Positions 6,082 to 12,955 of a stretch of 14,594 nucleotides of DNA are shown here, piece by piece. A program made the translations under genes and the position numbers. Position 1 is the stretch's first letter. Every line of letters starts with the position of its first letter. The notes beneath the pieces are model-generated. The model saw only the letters and a list, made by a program, of their open reading frames with translations, was not told where the DNA came from and did no database searches. The stretch comes from Synergistaceae bacterium (GTDB taxonomy: Bacteria; Synergistota; Synergistia; Synergistales; Aminobacteriaceae): positions 1 through 14,594 of the forward strand of contig WRKN01000046.1 in assembly GCA_009778055.1 (NCBI GenBank), given 5' to 3'.

Positions 6082-6432
6082 ATGCCGAGACAGAGAAATA
6101 ATGATGAAGAAGAATTGATTGCGTACGCCGAGACGCTGCCGGGTTGGGACGAAACTGAAGTACAGCTATTCCAAGAAAATGAGCAATTTCTTCAACGTAG
6201 CATACAGAGCGAACTGGAAGATTACGAAAAGACGGGGGATATACGCTATTTGTTGTTTACTTTGCGTCAGGCAGCCAAAGCCAAAGGTTGGACGGCGCTT
6301 TCACAGCAAACCGGCTTTTCGAGACAGGCGCTTTATAATGCCTTATCTGGCAGGAGTAGCCCAAAGGTGGACACATTGGCGAAGATTCTTCAAGTTTTGG
6401 GATTCAGATTGTACTTCAAACGTATTGCATGA
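6082..6432 (+). CDS. XRE/HigA-type antitoxin (addiction module antidote)
   Basis: A 116-residue protein directly after the toxin (1-nt gap, GGGAGG about 9 nt before the ATG), so the two are translated together. Residues 1-55 are acidic (NNDEEELIAYAETLPGWDE) and could form a longer toxin-binding arm than usual. Residues about 60-112 form a helix-turn-helix domain: LRQAAKAKGWTALSQQTGFS, RQALYNALSGRSSPKVDTLA, KILQVLGFRL. This matches the antidote family paired with such killer proteins, and the pair should repress its own promoter through the palindrome at 5673-5689. The gene is intact, so the module may be active and stabilise the island. Confidence 0.88.
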   Translation: MPRQRNNDEEELIAYAETLPGWDETEVQLFQENEQFLQRSIQSELEDYEKTGDIRYLLFTLRQAAKAKGWTALSQQTGFSRQALYNALSGRSSPKVDTLAKILQVLGFRLYFKRIA

Positions 6433-6603
6433 GTTGGCTGGAGATAACCTCCTTGGACTTTTATCTGAATAATAATGGTAACGGGTTCGATTCCTTTATG
6501 GACCGATACTCAACCAAGAACGGAAGTGGTCACATTTTGGGACACAAAAAGACAGCTCTATTTTATAACGCTGCTATATAGCTACATTGTATACCAATTT
6601 TAC
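6433..6603 (+). other. Noncoding right end of the island with short att-like structures
   Basis: No gene is supported in these 170 nt. It contains a T-arm-like GGGTTCGATTCC (6483-6494) and the inverted repeat TTTTG-GGACA-CAAAA (6535-6549). These could be relics of a tRNA-derived att site or recombinase arm sites; this is speculation from sequence shape. A 74-codon frame crosses the repeat and the following terminator and is not considered real. Confidence 0.4.
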
Positions 6604-6624
6604 GTCCTGGTCGTGGAGCCAATT
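6604..6624. repeat. Right copy of 21-bp direct repeat (attR-like)
   Basis: Exact copy of 5516-5536, including the tRNA-Asn acceptor 3' strand and the encoded CCA, here without the rest of the tRNA. It marks the right boundary of the island; the sequence after it is probably the ancestral downstream flank of tRNA-Asn. Confidence 0.85.
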
Positions 6625-6664
6625 CAGGAATTTACAAGTTTTCAGGCCTTTTATAGATATCTAG

Positions 6665-6690
6665 AAACCCCCGCTGCGGCGGGGGTTTTT
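6665..6690 (+). terminator. Rho-independent terminator right of the island
   Basis: AAACCCCCGC pairs with GCGGGGGTTT around a TGCG loop and runs into TTTTT. It shares the CCCGCTGCG core with the terminator at 5571-5590. It is probably the original tRNA-Asn terminator, now serving the toxin-antitoxin transcript. Confidence 0.88.
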
Positions 6691-6729
6691 GTGTTTTAGG
6701 AAACAGCGGACCTGCTTGCATGGTTACTG

Positions 6730-6761
6730 TATAATTTGTCGTGAGAGAGTGACCTTGGAGG
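6730..6761 (+). promoter_or_regulatory. -10 element and ribosome site of the hydantoinase gene
   Basis: TATAAT at 6730-6735 lies about 37 nt upstream of the start codon, right after the terminator, but no good -35 is found at the normal distance. The strong ribosome site GGAGG (6757-6761) is 10 nt before the ATG. Confidence 0.45.
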
Positions 6762-6771
6762 ATAACTGCTT

Positions 6772-8124
6772 ATGTACGACCTGGCTTTAAAAGGCGGGAC
6801 AATCGTAACCCAGGACGACGTTTTCGAGGGAGATTTAGCCATACTGGGCGAAAAAATCGCCGCTGTCGGGCGGGAATTGAGCGCGGATAAAATTCTGGAC
6901 GTGTCGGGAATGGTTGTTTTACCCGGCGCGATAGACCCTCATGTCCACATGGCTCTCCCCGTACAAGGGGGAGAGCGTTCCTGTGACGATTTCGCGTCCG
7001 GTACGATGGCGGCGGCGTCCGGCGGTGTAACGACGATCATCGACTTTACGGTCGGCTCGCGTGAATCTACGATGGCGGAAGACCTTGAAAAGCGCCTGGC
7101 CGCCGCCGGGGATTCGTTTATTGACTATGCGTTTCACGCTGAAGTTGTAGGGTGGACTCCGGCCCGCCTGGACGATATACGTACCGTTGCGGAAATGGGC
7201 GTCCGCAGCTTCAAGTTTTTCACGGCTTACGCGTCTTCCGGCCGCCGCGCCGACAACGGGCAGTTACTGGAGTCCATGCGCGTTCTGGCTGAACTCGACG
7301 CTTTAGCCATCGTGCACGCCGAGGACGAGGAGATAATTAAGGCGATTTTGGATAAAATGCCGGAGGAACGCAAGTCCGGCATGACGGCGCTCGGAGTTTC
7401 ACGGCCTGATTTGTGCGAGGCGTCCGCCGTCGCTTCCGTGGCATGGCTGGCGCGCAGCGCGGGCGCTCGGGTTCATATCGTTCACCTGAGTTCACGGTTG
7501 GGTTTGAGAGAACTTATGAAAGCCAGAGAAGACGGTACGGACATCACCGCCGAGACCTGTCCTCAATATCTTTTGCTGACCGACGAGGCGTATTTGCGGG
7601 AAGACGCGCGCTTTTTTTCCGCCGCCCCGGCGTTGAGAACCGCTGCCGACCAGGAGGCTTTGTGGGATGCGCTAGCCAGGAAAGACGTTTCTTTCCTGGC
7701 CACCGACCACTGCCCGTTCACAAACGAACAAAAAGCCTGGCGAGGGCGCTTCGACAAACTTCCTTACGGCCTTCCAGGCGTGGAACTGCTTCTGCCTCTG
7801 GCTTACTCCGAGGGTGTGATGAAGGGGCGCTTTTCGCTTTCCGACCTTGTGGATCTGACCTCGACGGCGGCGGCCAAATTGTACGGGCTATACCCGCGCA
7901 AAGGGAATCTGATGCCGGGAGCGGACGCCGACATCGCGGTCATCGACCCGAAGGCCGAATGGACGGTGAAAGCGTCCGGGCTGCGCTCAAAGAGCGGTTT
8001 TTCGCCTTACGAAGGGATGGCTTTGCAGGGAAATATATTCGCGACGATTTCGAGGGGCGAACCGATTTTCCTGGACGGGGAGTTCAAAGGGCGTTCGAGG
8101 CGCGGACGTTTTCTGGCTCTGTAG
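6772..8124 (+). CDS. Dihydropyrimidinase / D-hydantoinase family cyclic amidohydrolase
   Basis: A 450-residue cytosolic amidohydrolase that opens dihydropyrimidine or hydantoin rings to N-carbamoyl amino acids. The binuclear metal site is complete: HVH (His57, His59) in PGAIDPHVHM, carboxylated Lys148 in SFKFFTAY, His182 in VHAED, His238 in HIVHLSS and Asp312 in ATDHCPF. Length and the C-terminal GNLMPGADADIAVIDPKAEW match the dihydropyrimidinase/hydantoinase branch; allantoinase is less likely given HCPF after the Asp. It has its own -10 and ribosome site behind the island terminator and is followed 36 nt later by a small membrane protein gene. The substrate cannot be read from the sequence; hydantoin would yield N-carbamoylglycine, which could supply glycine to the neighbouring reductase, but no carbamoylase gene is visible. 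Confidence 0.88.
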   Translation: MYDLALKGGTIVTQDDVFEGDLAILGEKIAAVGRELSADKILDVSGMVVLPGAIDPHVHMALPVQGGERSCDDFASGTMAAASGGVTTIIDFTVGSRESTMAEDLEKRLAAAGDSFIDYAFHAEVVGWTPARLDDIRTVAEMGVRSFKFFTAYASSGRRADNGQLLESMRVLAELDALAIVHAEDEEIIKAILDKMPEERKSGMTALGVSRPDLCEASAVASVAWLARSAGARVHIVHLSSRLGLRELMKAREDGTDITAETCPQYLLLTDEAYLREDARFFSAAPALRTAADQEALWDALARKDVSFLATDHCPFTNEQKAWRGRFDKLPYGLPGVELLLPLAYSEGVMKGRFSLSDLVDLTSTAAAKLYGLYPRKGNLMPGADADIAVIDPKAEWTVKASGLRSKSGFSPYEGMALQGNIFATISRGEPIFLDGEFKGRSRRGRFLAL

Positions 8125-8160
8125 CTTTCGTGTCGAATTCAGTGTTACGTGGAGGGTTTT

Positions 8161-8619
8161 ATGACGCTTAGTCAATTTACCAGGGGCTTGTTGTTCTGCG
8201 CGGGGATGATAGGCGGGGCCACTACGGGCAATCTTTTTTATCTTGAGCGCTTCATGGCCGGCGCTGCCATGCTGGCCCTCACCGCTACGTTTTTGTTTTT
8301 CGCTATGTCCGAGCTGACTTACTACGGGAAGGAAGATGACGACGAGCTGATGGAAACGCTGGCCGAACAGCGGCAGACGTTGGCCGCGATAGGGTTGCTG
8401 CTGGCCGACAGCGTGGTAGACAGCTTCAAGCGCATGGGACGAACCATGCCCGGCGTACAGGCGGAACTCAACAAACTCGAAGACGACTTCATGCCGCTTT
8501 TGAGTTCGCTTAAGGTTCACCCAAAAGAGAGGGAACGCGTAATGCAGGATATAGAGAAGTTGAGGACACGTTCCCGTCAGGACGAAGGCCGCCGCGCTTT
8601 AACGGGTAACAGGTTCTGA
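8161..8619 (+). CDS. Small membrane protein of unknown function
   Basis: I do not recognise this 152-residue protein. Two hydrophobic stretches, about residues 7-24 (TRGLLFCAGMIGGATTGN) and 32-48 (AGAAMLALTATFLFFA), form a probable helical hairpin anchor. A charged, probably helical cytoplasmic part follows (KEDDDELMETLAEQRQ, then LNKLEDDFMPLLSS and KERERVMQDIEKLRTRSRQD). The ATG at 8161 has GTGGAGGG about 4-7 nt upstream; a GTG at 8149 would include this site. It lies 36 nt after the hydantoinase with no terminator between, so co-transcription is likely. Its last 21 nt overlap the 3' end of the convergent ttcA-like gene. No catalytic motif is seen. Confidence 0.75.
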   Translation: MTLSQFTRGLLFCAGMIGGATTGNLFYLERFMAGAAMLALTATFLFFAMSELTYYGKEDDDELMETLAEQRQTLAAIGLLLADSVVDSFKRMGRTMPGVQAELNKLEDDFMPLLSSLKVHPKERERVMQDIEKLRTRSRQDEGRRALTGNRF

Positions 8620-9369
8620 GCTTTTCTCCACATGCCACCGATCTGAGGAATCAATGGTTTTTAAGGCGTTGACTACGTTGGAGAATATATCCGGGAACTT
8701 CGCTTTGAATCCGGCCAGCATTTCTTTTGTGCGCTGACGCTCCGTTTTGCCCGCGTAGGGGCACTCGCTCGGAAGAATGGGCAATTCCAGCCTGCGGGCC
8801 TCATTCGCTATGGAAGCCTCGCTTGTGTATACCAGCGGACGTATCACCTCTATGTTCGACCTGTCCTGCAAAAACTTGGGGCGGAAACTCCTTGCCCGCC
8901 CGGCGCGGAAGACGTTCATAAAAAACGTCTCCACCGCGTCGTCTATGTTGTGCCCCAGAGCCAGTTTGTTGAAGCCGTCTTCCCGCGCCTGGGTATTGAG
9001 CAGGCCGCGCCTCATGTTGGCGCAAAAACTGCAAGGCGAACGCTCATTTCTACCCTCTATAATCTCGATTATGGGGTGGCGCAGGACTATATGCCGCACA
9101 TCGCGCACGCGACAGTAACTTTCGAGGCGCGCGGCGTCCATCCCGGTCAGGGCAACCGTGCAAGCGGAAAGGTTAAACCGAGCCGGGCTGCGCCTGCGTA
9201 ACTCCGAAAGCGCGTGGAGGAGAATCAGGCTGTCCTTCCCTCCGGAAAGACCCAAAAGAATCCTGTCCCCCTCCTTTATCATCGAAAAATCCCCTATAGC
9301 CCGCCCGACCGAACGGCGCAGGGATTTTGCGATAGGCTCGCGCCACAGGGAATTTACGGGTTCGCTCAA
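8599..9369 (-). CDS. ttcA: TtcA-like tRNA 2-thiocytidine synthetase (PP-loop ATPase)
   Basis: TtcA-type enzymes use ATP and a [4Fe-4S] cluster to thiolate C32 of tRNAs. The 256-residue product has the PP-loop SGGKDS (42-47), the paired cysteines in SPCSFCANMRRG (Cys113, Cys116) and the third in SECPYAG (Cys203), as expected for the cluster. Also present is the family stretch LALGHNIDDAVETFFMN. The N-terminal LRRSVGRAIGDFSMIKEGDR resembles TtcA before the PP-loop, so translation must start upstream of the ATG at codon 30. The TTG at 9369, 2 nt after the cyclophilin stop, is the best candidate but has no clear ribosome site, so coupling is likely. A related TtcA/TtuA-family thiolase cannot be ruled out. 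Confidence 0.87.
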   Translation of the reverse strand: MSEPVNSLWREPIAKSLRRSVGRAIGDFSMIKEGDRILLGLSGGKDSLILLHALSELRRRSPARFNLSACTVALTGMDAARLESYCRVRDVRHIVLRHPIIEIIEGRNERSPCSFCANMRRGLLNTQAREDGFNKLALGHNIDDAVETFFMNVFRAGRARSFRPKFLQDRSNIEVIRPLVYTSEASIANEARRLELPILPSECPYAGKTERQRTKEMLAGFKAKFPDIFSNVVNALKTIDSSDRWHVEKSSEPVTR

Positions 9370-9371
9370 TT

Positions 9372-9929
9372 TCAGTTTTCAGCCGCGCCGTTCTCTTCAA
9401 TTGTTATTGCTTTGATGGTGACTTCCGCGACAGGCATGTCGCCAGGGCCGGTTTCCGTGCTGCCTATCGCGCTCACGACGCCCATGCCCTCTATCACCGT
9501 TCCGAAGATGGCGTGCTTGCCGTCCAGCCACGGCGTCGGCGCAAGGGTGATGAAAAACTGCGAACCTCCCGTGTTGGGCCCGGCATTCGCCATCGAAAGG
9601 ATACCGGGTTTGTCGTGCTTAAGCCCCGGCCCGAACTCGTCAGGAATAGTGTAGCCGGGGCCTCCTCTGCCGGTTCCGGTCGGATCTCCCCCCTGTATCA
9701 TGAACCCGTCGATAACTCTGTGAAAGATTACCCCGTCATAGAAATTTTTTTTCGACAAATCGATGAAATTTTGCGCTGTTTGGGGAGCCAGGTCTGTCAG
9801 AAGCTCCACTTTGAACGAACCCATCGACGTTTCAAACACGGCTGTAGGGCGCTCGGCGGCGCACGCTCTGCCCGCTCCGGTCAAAAACAGGCATGTCCCG
9901 GCAATAAAGGCCGCAAAAATTTTCAACAT
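9372..9929 (-). CDS. Secreted cyclophilin-type peptidyl-prolyl isomerase
   Basis: A 185-residue cyclophilin that catalyses cis/trans isomerisation of prolyl bonds. Residues 1-25 are a Sec signal peptide (MLKIFAAFIAGTCLFLTGAG then RACAAE) with a likely cut after ACA or CAA; the residues before the cysteine do not form a lipobox. The mature domain keeps FHRVIDGFMIQGGDPTGTG (catalytic Arg71), NTGGSQFFITL and the WLDGKHAIFG loop. It should therefore fold exported proteins outside the cytoplasmic membrane. The ATG at 9929 follows AAGGAG with a long spacing of about 13 nt. It is transcribed with the TtcA-like gene 2 nt downstream, a pairing without obvious functional logic. Confidence 0.92.
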   Translation of the reverse strand: MLKIFAAFIAGTCLFLTGAGRACAAERPTAVFETSMGSFKVELLTDLAPQTAQNFIDLSKKNFYDGVIFHRVIDGFMIQGGDPTGTGRGGPGYTIPDEFGPGLKHDKPGILSMANAGPNTGGSQFFITLAPTPWLDGKHAIFGTVIEGMGVVSAIGSTETGPGDMPVAEVTIKAITIEENGAAEN

Positions 9930-10023
9930 AAGAACAACACCACTCCTTACAATATCTTATTTGCTCAAAAACAGCAGTTAATGATACCATAAAGGTAATT
10001 CGACTTAAGCGAGGGATTTTGTA
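9930..10023. promoter_or_regulatory. Divergent intergenic region (cyclophilin / aminotransferase)
   Basis: This 94-nt AT-richer gap separates two divergent transcription units and must hold promoters for both. Weak candidate hexamers occur on each strand (for example TATCAT on the minus strand near 9983-9988), but none pairs with a convincing -35. No terminator or operator palindrome is evident. Confidence 0.4.
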
Positions 10024-10857
10024 TTGAGCATCAGGCTGTGTTACCTAAATGGAAAATTTGTTTTGCCGGAGGAAGCGGCACTGCCGGTTTCGGATCTGCT
10101 CATTCAGCGTGGCGTAGGCATATTTGAATCCATCAGCACCTACCAAAAGCGCCCTCTCATGCTGACCCCGCATCTGGAACGGCTGCTCGCCGGGGCTAAA
10201 AGCGCTTACATCACCCCGCCCATGAGCTTACCGGAGATGCGCGACATTATTATGGAAGGCGTTAAAACGCTTGACGAGGAGCTGCTTATAAAAGTGTATC
10301 TCTCAGGCGGAGACGTCTTCAACAAAATGAAGGGTTTTACAGAGCCCCGCTTTTTCGTCGTGTATGAACCGTTGATTATCCCGTCTCGGGAGTCCTACGA
10401 AAACGGAGTCAGGCTCGAACCCATTATTGACGACGAACGCTACGACCCGTCTACCAAAAGCGTGGACTACCGCAGGGTGTTTACTCTGTCGGCAAACGAC
10501 GGTTACGCGGAGATACTTTACTGCCCGAACGGAGAAATTACGGAAAGCGGGCACAGTTCGTTTTTTCTGTACCTGAATGACACTTTGGTAACCGCGCCCC
10601 TGACGCGGGTGCTGAAGGGGACGACGCGGCAGGCCGTCATAGATTTGGCGCGGCGCGCGGGTATGAGCGTGGAAGAACGCTGCCCCCTCCTGACGGAATT
10701 GTCTCAAGCCGCCGAAGCCTTTATAACAGGCAGCGTCAAAAAAATTCTGCCGGTCGCGCGCGTCGGCGCCCAGGTCATCGGCGACGGCCGCCCCGGTCCT
10801 GTTACAAAGCGATTGTCCGCCCTCTACCTTGAGCGCATAGTGGAATGGCTTGAGTAA
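10024..10857 (+). CDS. Fold-type IV PLP-dependent aminotransferase (branched-chain or D-amino-acid type)
   Basis: A 277-residue class IV aminotransferase, close in length to D-amino-acid or branched-chain aminotransferases and ADC lyases. Typical elements are GVGIFESISTY (31-41), HLERLL (50-55), the PLP lysine Lys145 in STKSVDYRR, the Glu174 region NGEITESGHSSFF, and the phosphate-binding VLKGTTRQAVIDLA. The start is TTG at 10024 with GAGGG about 9 nt upstream. It lies 30 nt before butyrate kinase 1 with no terminator, so it leads the cluster. In that context a branched-chain role (making 2-oxo acids for acyl-CoA and acyl phosphate formation) is plausible, but the substrate cannot be decided from sequence: the usual asparagine after the Lys (K-S-x-N-Y) is Asp here. 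Confidence 0.82.
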   Translation: MSIRLCYLNGKFVLPEEAALPVSDLLIQRGVGIFESISTYQKRPLMLTPHLERLLAGAKSAYITPPMSLPEMRDIIMEGVKTLDEELLIKVYLSGGDVFNKMKGFTEPRFFVVYEPLIIPSRESYENGVRLEPIIDDERYDPSTKSVDYRRVFTLSANDGYAEILYCPNGEITESGHSSFFLYLNDTLVTAPLTRVLKGTTRQAVIDLARRAGMSVEERCPLLTELSQAAEAFITGSVKKILPVARVGAQVIGDGRPGPVTKRLSALYLERIVEWLE

Positions 10858-10887
10858 AGACTAATCAATTCGGGAGGGGAGGCTACT

Positions 10888-11967
10888 GTGGCGTACGCCG
10901 TTTTAAGCGTCAACCCGGGATCAACCAGCACAAAAATCGCCAAATTCATCGGTGAAACGGAACTCTGGAGCGAGGTCATACGGCACTCGAATGACGAGCT
11001 GGCCCCTTTCGGTTCTGTCACGGAACAATTTGATTTCAGGCTTGAGACAATCAAGGCGGCTCTGAGCGCTCACCCCGACGAACATGAACTCGACGCCGTG
11101 GTCGGGCGCGGAGGAATGATAGACCCCGTGCCGGGAGGGACTTTTATCGTAGACAAGCGCCTTCTGGAACGGCTGAAACTTGGCAGGCCCTGGGATCACG
11201 CTTCCAACCTGGGAGGTATTCTGGCCGACGCTCTGGCGTCTGAACGGGGTATTCCGGCGTTCATAGTAGACCCGGTTTGCGTTGATGAAATGAAACCTGA
11301 AGCAAAGGTCACCGGGTTGCCGGAACTGCCAAAAAATTCGTCATCGCACGCCCTCAACACCAAAGCCACGGTGCGCCGCGCCGCTAAGGATCTGAACGTG
11401 GCGTGGGACGCGCTTTGCGTTGTGGTCGTCCATCTGGGCGGCGGGACATCCATAACGGCGCACCGCCGCGGCCGTATCGAGGACACCAACAACGTCAACG
11501 ATTTCGGCCCCTTCTCGCCGGAGCGCGCCGGCGGGTTGCCTGTCGGGGACGTGGTTCGCTTGTGTGAGAGCGGCCGGTACACGGAGCGTGAGATCAAACG
11601 CAAGATTGAGGGGCAAGGCGGCCTCAAGGCCCACCTTGGAACCAGCGACATGCGCGAGGTCAAAAAAATGATGGAAAAAGGCGACGAAAAAGCCGCCATG
11701 CTTTACCGCGCCATGGCCTGGCACATAGCGAAAGAAATCGGAGCTCAGGCGGTTTCAATGGGGGAAAAAACCGACGCTGTGCTTTTCACGGGCGGCATAG
11801 CGCACGATTCCGAATTTGTGCGCCTGATTCAGGAACGCGTCCAATGGATAGCAACATGCCTCGTATATCCGGGCGAGGGCGAGATGCCGGCTCTGGCTCA
11901 GGGAGCGCTGCGCGTCCTCGCGGGGGAGGAAAAGGCCAAGAGATACGGCGACTACGTAAAGATTTAG
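10888..11967 (+). CDS. buk: Butyrate kinase, copy 1
   Basis: A 359-residue ASKHA-fold acyl kinase that converts butyryl or branched acyl phosphate plus ADP to the acid plus ATP. Diagnostic elements are the N-terminal phosphate loop VNPGSTSTK, VGRGG, HASNLGG, FIVDPVCVDEM, VVVHLGGGTS, the switch-like LKAHLGTSDMREV, FTGGIAHDSEF and YPGEGEMPALAQGALR. These place it with butyrate kinase rather than acetate kinase (shorter, no acetate kinase insertions). The start is GTG at 10888 behind a very purine-rich ribosome site GGGAGGGGAGG. It is 60 nt before ptb. The IDPVPGG and PWDHASNLGG segments differ from copy 2, suggesting different acyl preference; isobutyrate or other branched chains are possible. 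Confidence 0.94.
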   Translation: MAYAVLSVNPGSTSTKIAKFIGETELWSEVIRHSNDELAPFGSVTEQFDFRLETIKAALSAHPDEHELDAVVGRGGMIDPVPGGTFIVDKRLLERLKLGRPWDHASNLGGILADALASERGIPAFIVDPVCVDEMKPEAKVTGLPELPKNSSSHALNTKATVRRAAKDLNVAWDALCVVVVHLGGGTSITAHRRGRIEDTNNVNDFGPFSPERAGGLPVGDVVRLCESGRYTEREIKRKIEGQGGLKAHLGTSDMREVKKMMEKGDEKAAMLYRAMAWHIAKEIGAQAVSMGEKTDAVLFTGGIAHDSEFVRLIQERVQWIATCLVYPGEGEMPALAQGALRVLAGEEKAKRYGDYVKI

Positions 11968-12027
11968 GCTATAATCTTGGTAAGGTTGAATAGATAGTGA
12001 GATTAACAACAGGAGGTTAGTTGAAAA

Positions 12028-12951
12028 ATGGAACAGATTCGTTCGCTTTCGCAAATGGTGGAGGAAGCCAAGAAACTCTGCGCGTCCAAGGGCAAGAAGC
12101 GTATCTCCGTGGCGATGGCCGAGGATGCCGGCCTGATAGCGGCTGTGGAAGAGGCCCGCAAGGCCGGATTGATAGAGGCCACCCTGGTGGGAAATGCCGA
12201 CAAAGTAAAGGCCTGCATTGCCGAAGCCGGCGCAAAAGAGGGCGACTACACGATTATCGACGAGAAAAGCGAGGCGGAATGCGGCATAGTGGCAGTAACC
12301 GAGGTTTCGTCCAAGCGGGCGGACATATACATGAAGGGGCAGCTTCACACCGACCATTTCCTGCGCGGTATGCTGAACAAGGAGGTCGGTTTGCGCAGCG
12401 GCAAAGTCATATCGCACTGCTATTTCCACGAAATCGAAGGTTACGGCAAAATTCTCTTTATAAGCGACGCGGCGTTCAATACTTACCCTGACCTGAAACA
12501 GAAGGCGGATATCCTTCAGAACACGGTGAACTTCGCCAGGGCGCTGGGTGTCGAGTGTCCCAAAGTAGCGTGCCTGGCGGCCGTCGAAGTGGTTAACCCG
12601 AACATGCCCTGTACGCTTGACGCCGAGGCCCTCGCTCTCATGAACCAGCGCGGGGAGATCGGTAACTGCGTGGTGGCCGGTCCCCTGGCGCTTGACAACG
12701 CCATCAACGAGGAAGCCGCGAGGATCAAGAAAATCACGTCGCCGGTGGCCGGCAATGCCGACGTGTTGATTGTTCCCAACATCGACGCCGGTAATATGCT
12801 GGCAAAATCCATAGTTTATTTCTCCAAAAACGAGACGGCGGGTATTATAGTCGGAGCTTCCGCCCCCGTCATCCTGACCAGCCGGGCCGACTCTCCCAGA
12901 GCCAAAATGCTTTCCATAGCGGCCGGCGTAATGATGTCGCACAATTCTTAA
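12028..12951 (+). CDS. ptb: Phosphate butyryltransferase
   Basis: A 307-residue member of the phosphate acetyl/butyryltransferase family, converting butyryl-CoA (or branched acyl-CoA) plus phosphate to acyl phosphate and CoA. Family features are KRISVAMAEDAGLIAAVEEA, ADIYMKGQLHTDHFLRGML, ISDAAFNTYPDLKQKADIL, GPLALDNAINEEAA, and VPNIDAGNMLAKSIVYF near the C-terminus. Length fits Ptb rather than the longer Pta. The ATG follows AGGAGG with about 11 nt spacing. A possible internal -10 TATAAT (11970-11975) lies in the 60-nt gap after copy 1 of butyrate kinase, but has no good -35. Its place between two butyrate kinases makes it the common source of acyl phosphate for both. Confidence 0.93.
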   Translation: MEQIRSLSQMVEEAKKLCASKGKKRISVAMAEDAGLIAAVEEARKAGLIEATLVGNADKVKACIAEAGAKEGDYTIIDEKSEAECGIVAVTEVSSKRADIYMKGQLHTDHFLRGMLNKEVGLRSGKVISHCYFHEIEGYGKILFISDAAFNTYPDLKQKADILQNTVNFARALGVECPKVACLAAVEVVNPNMPCTLDAEALALMNQRGEIGNCVVAGPLALDNAINEEAARIKKITSPVAGNADVLIVPNIDAGNMLAKSIVYFSKNETAGIIVGASAPVILTSRADSPRAKMLSIAAGVMMSHNS

Positions 12952-12955
12952 AGTC

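Larger units (their letters stand above)
5516..6624. mobile_element. Minimal tRNA-Asn-integrated island carrying a toxin-antitoxin pair
   Basis: The segment between the two 21-bp repeats (period 1088 bp) is visibly AT-richer than its flanks. It holds only a terminator, the toxin-antitoxin operon with its promoter, and about 170 nt of noncoding right-end sequence. No integrase, excisionase or replication gene is present. Either a larger integrative element lost everything but its addiction module, or it was mobilised in trans. Boundaries come directly from the repeat; the mobility history is inferred. Confidence 0.7.

Noticed and set aside
6475..6699. A 74-codon plus-strand frame
   Set aside because: It runs through the right direct repeat and the terminator stem, has no ribosome site and no similarity I can recognise.
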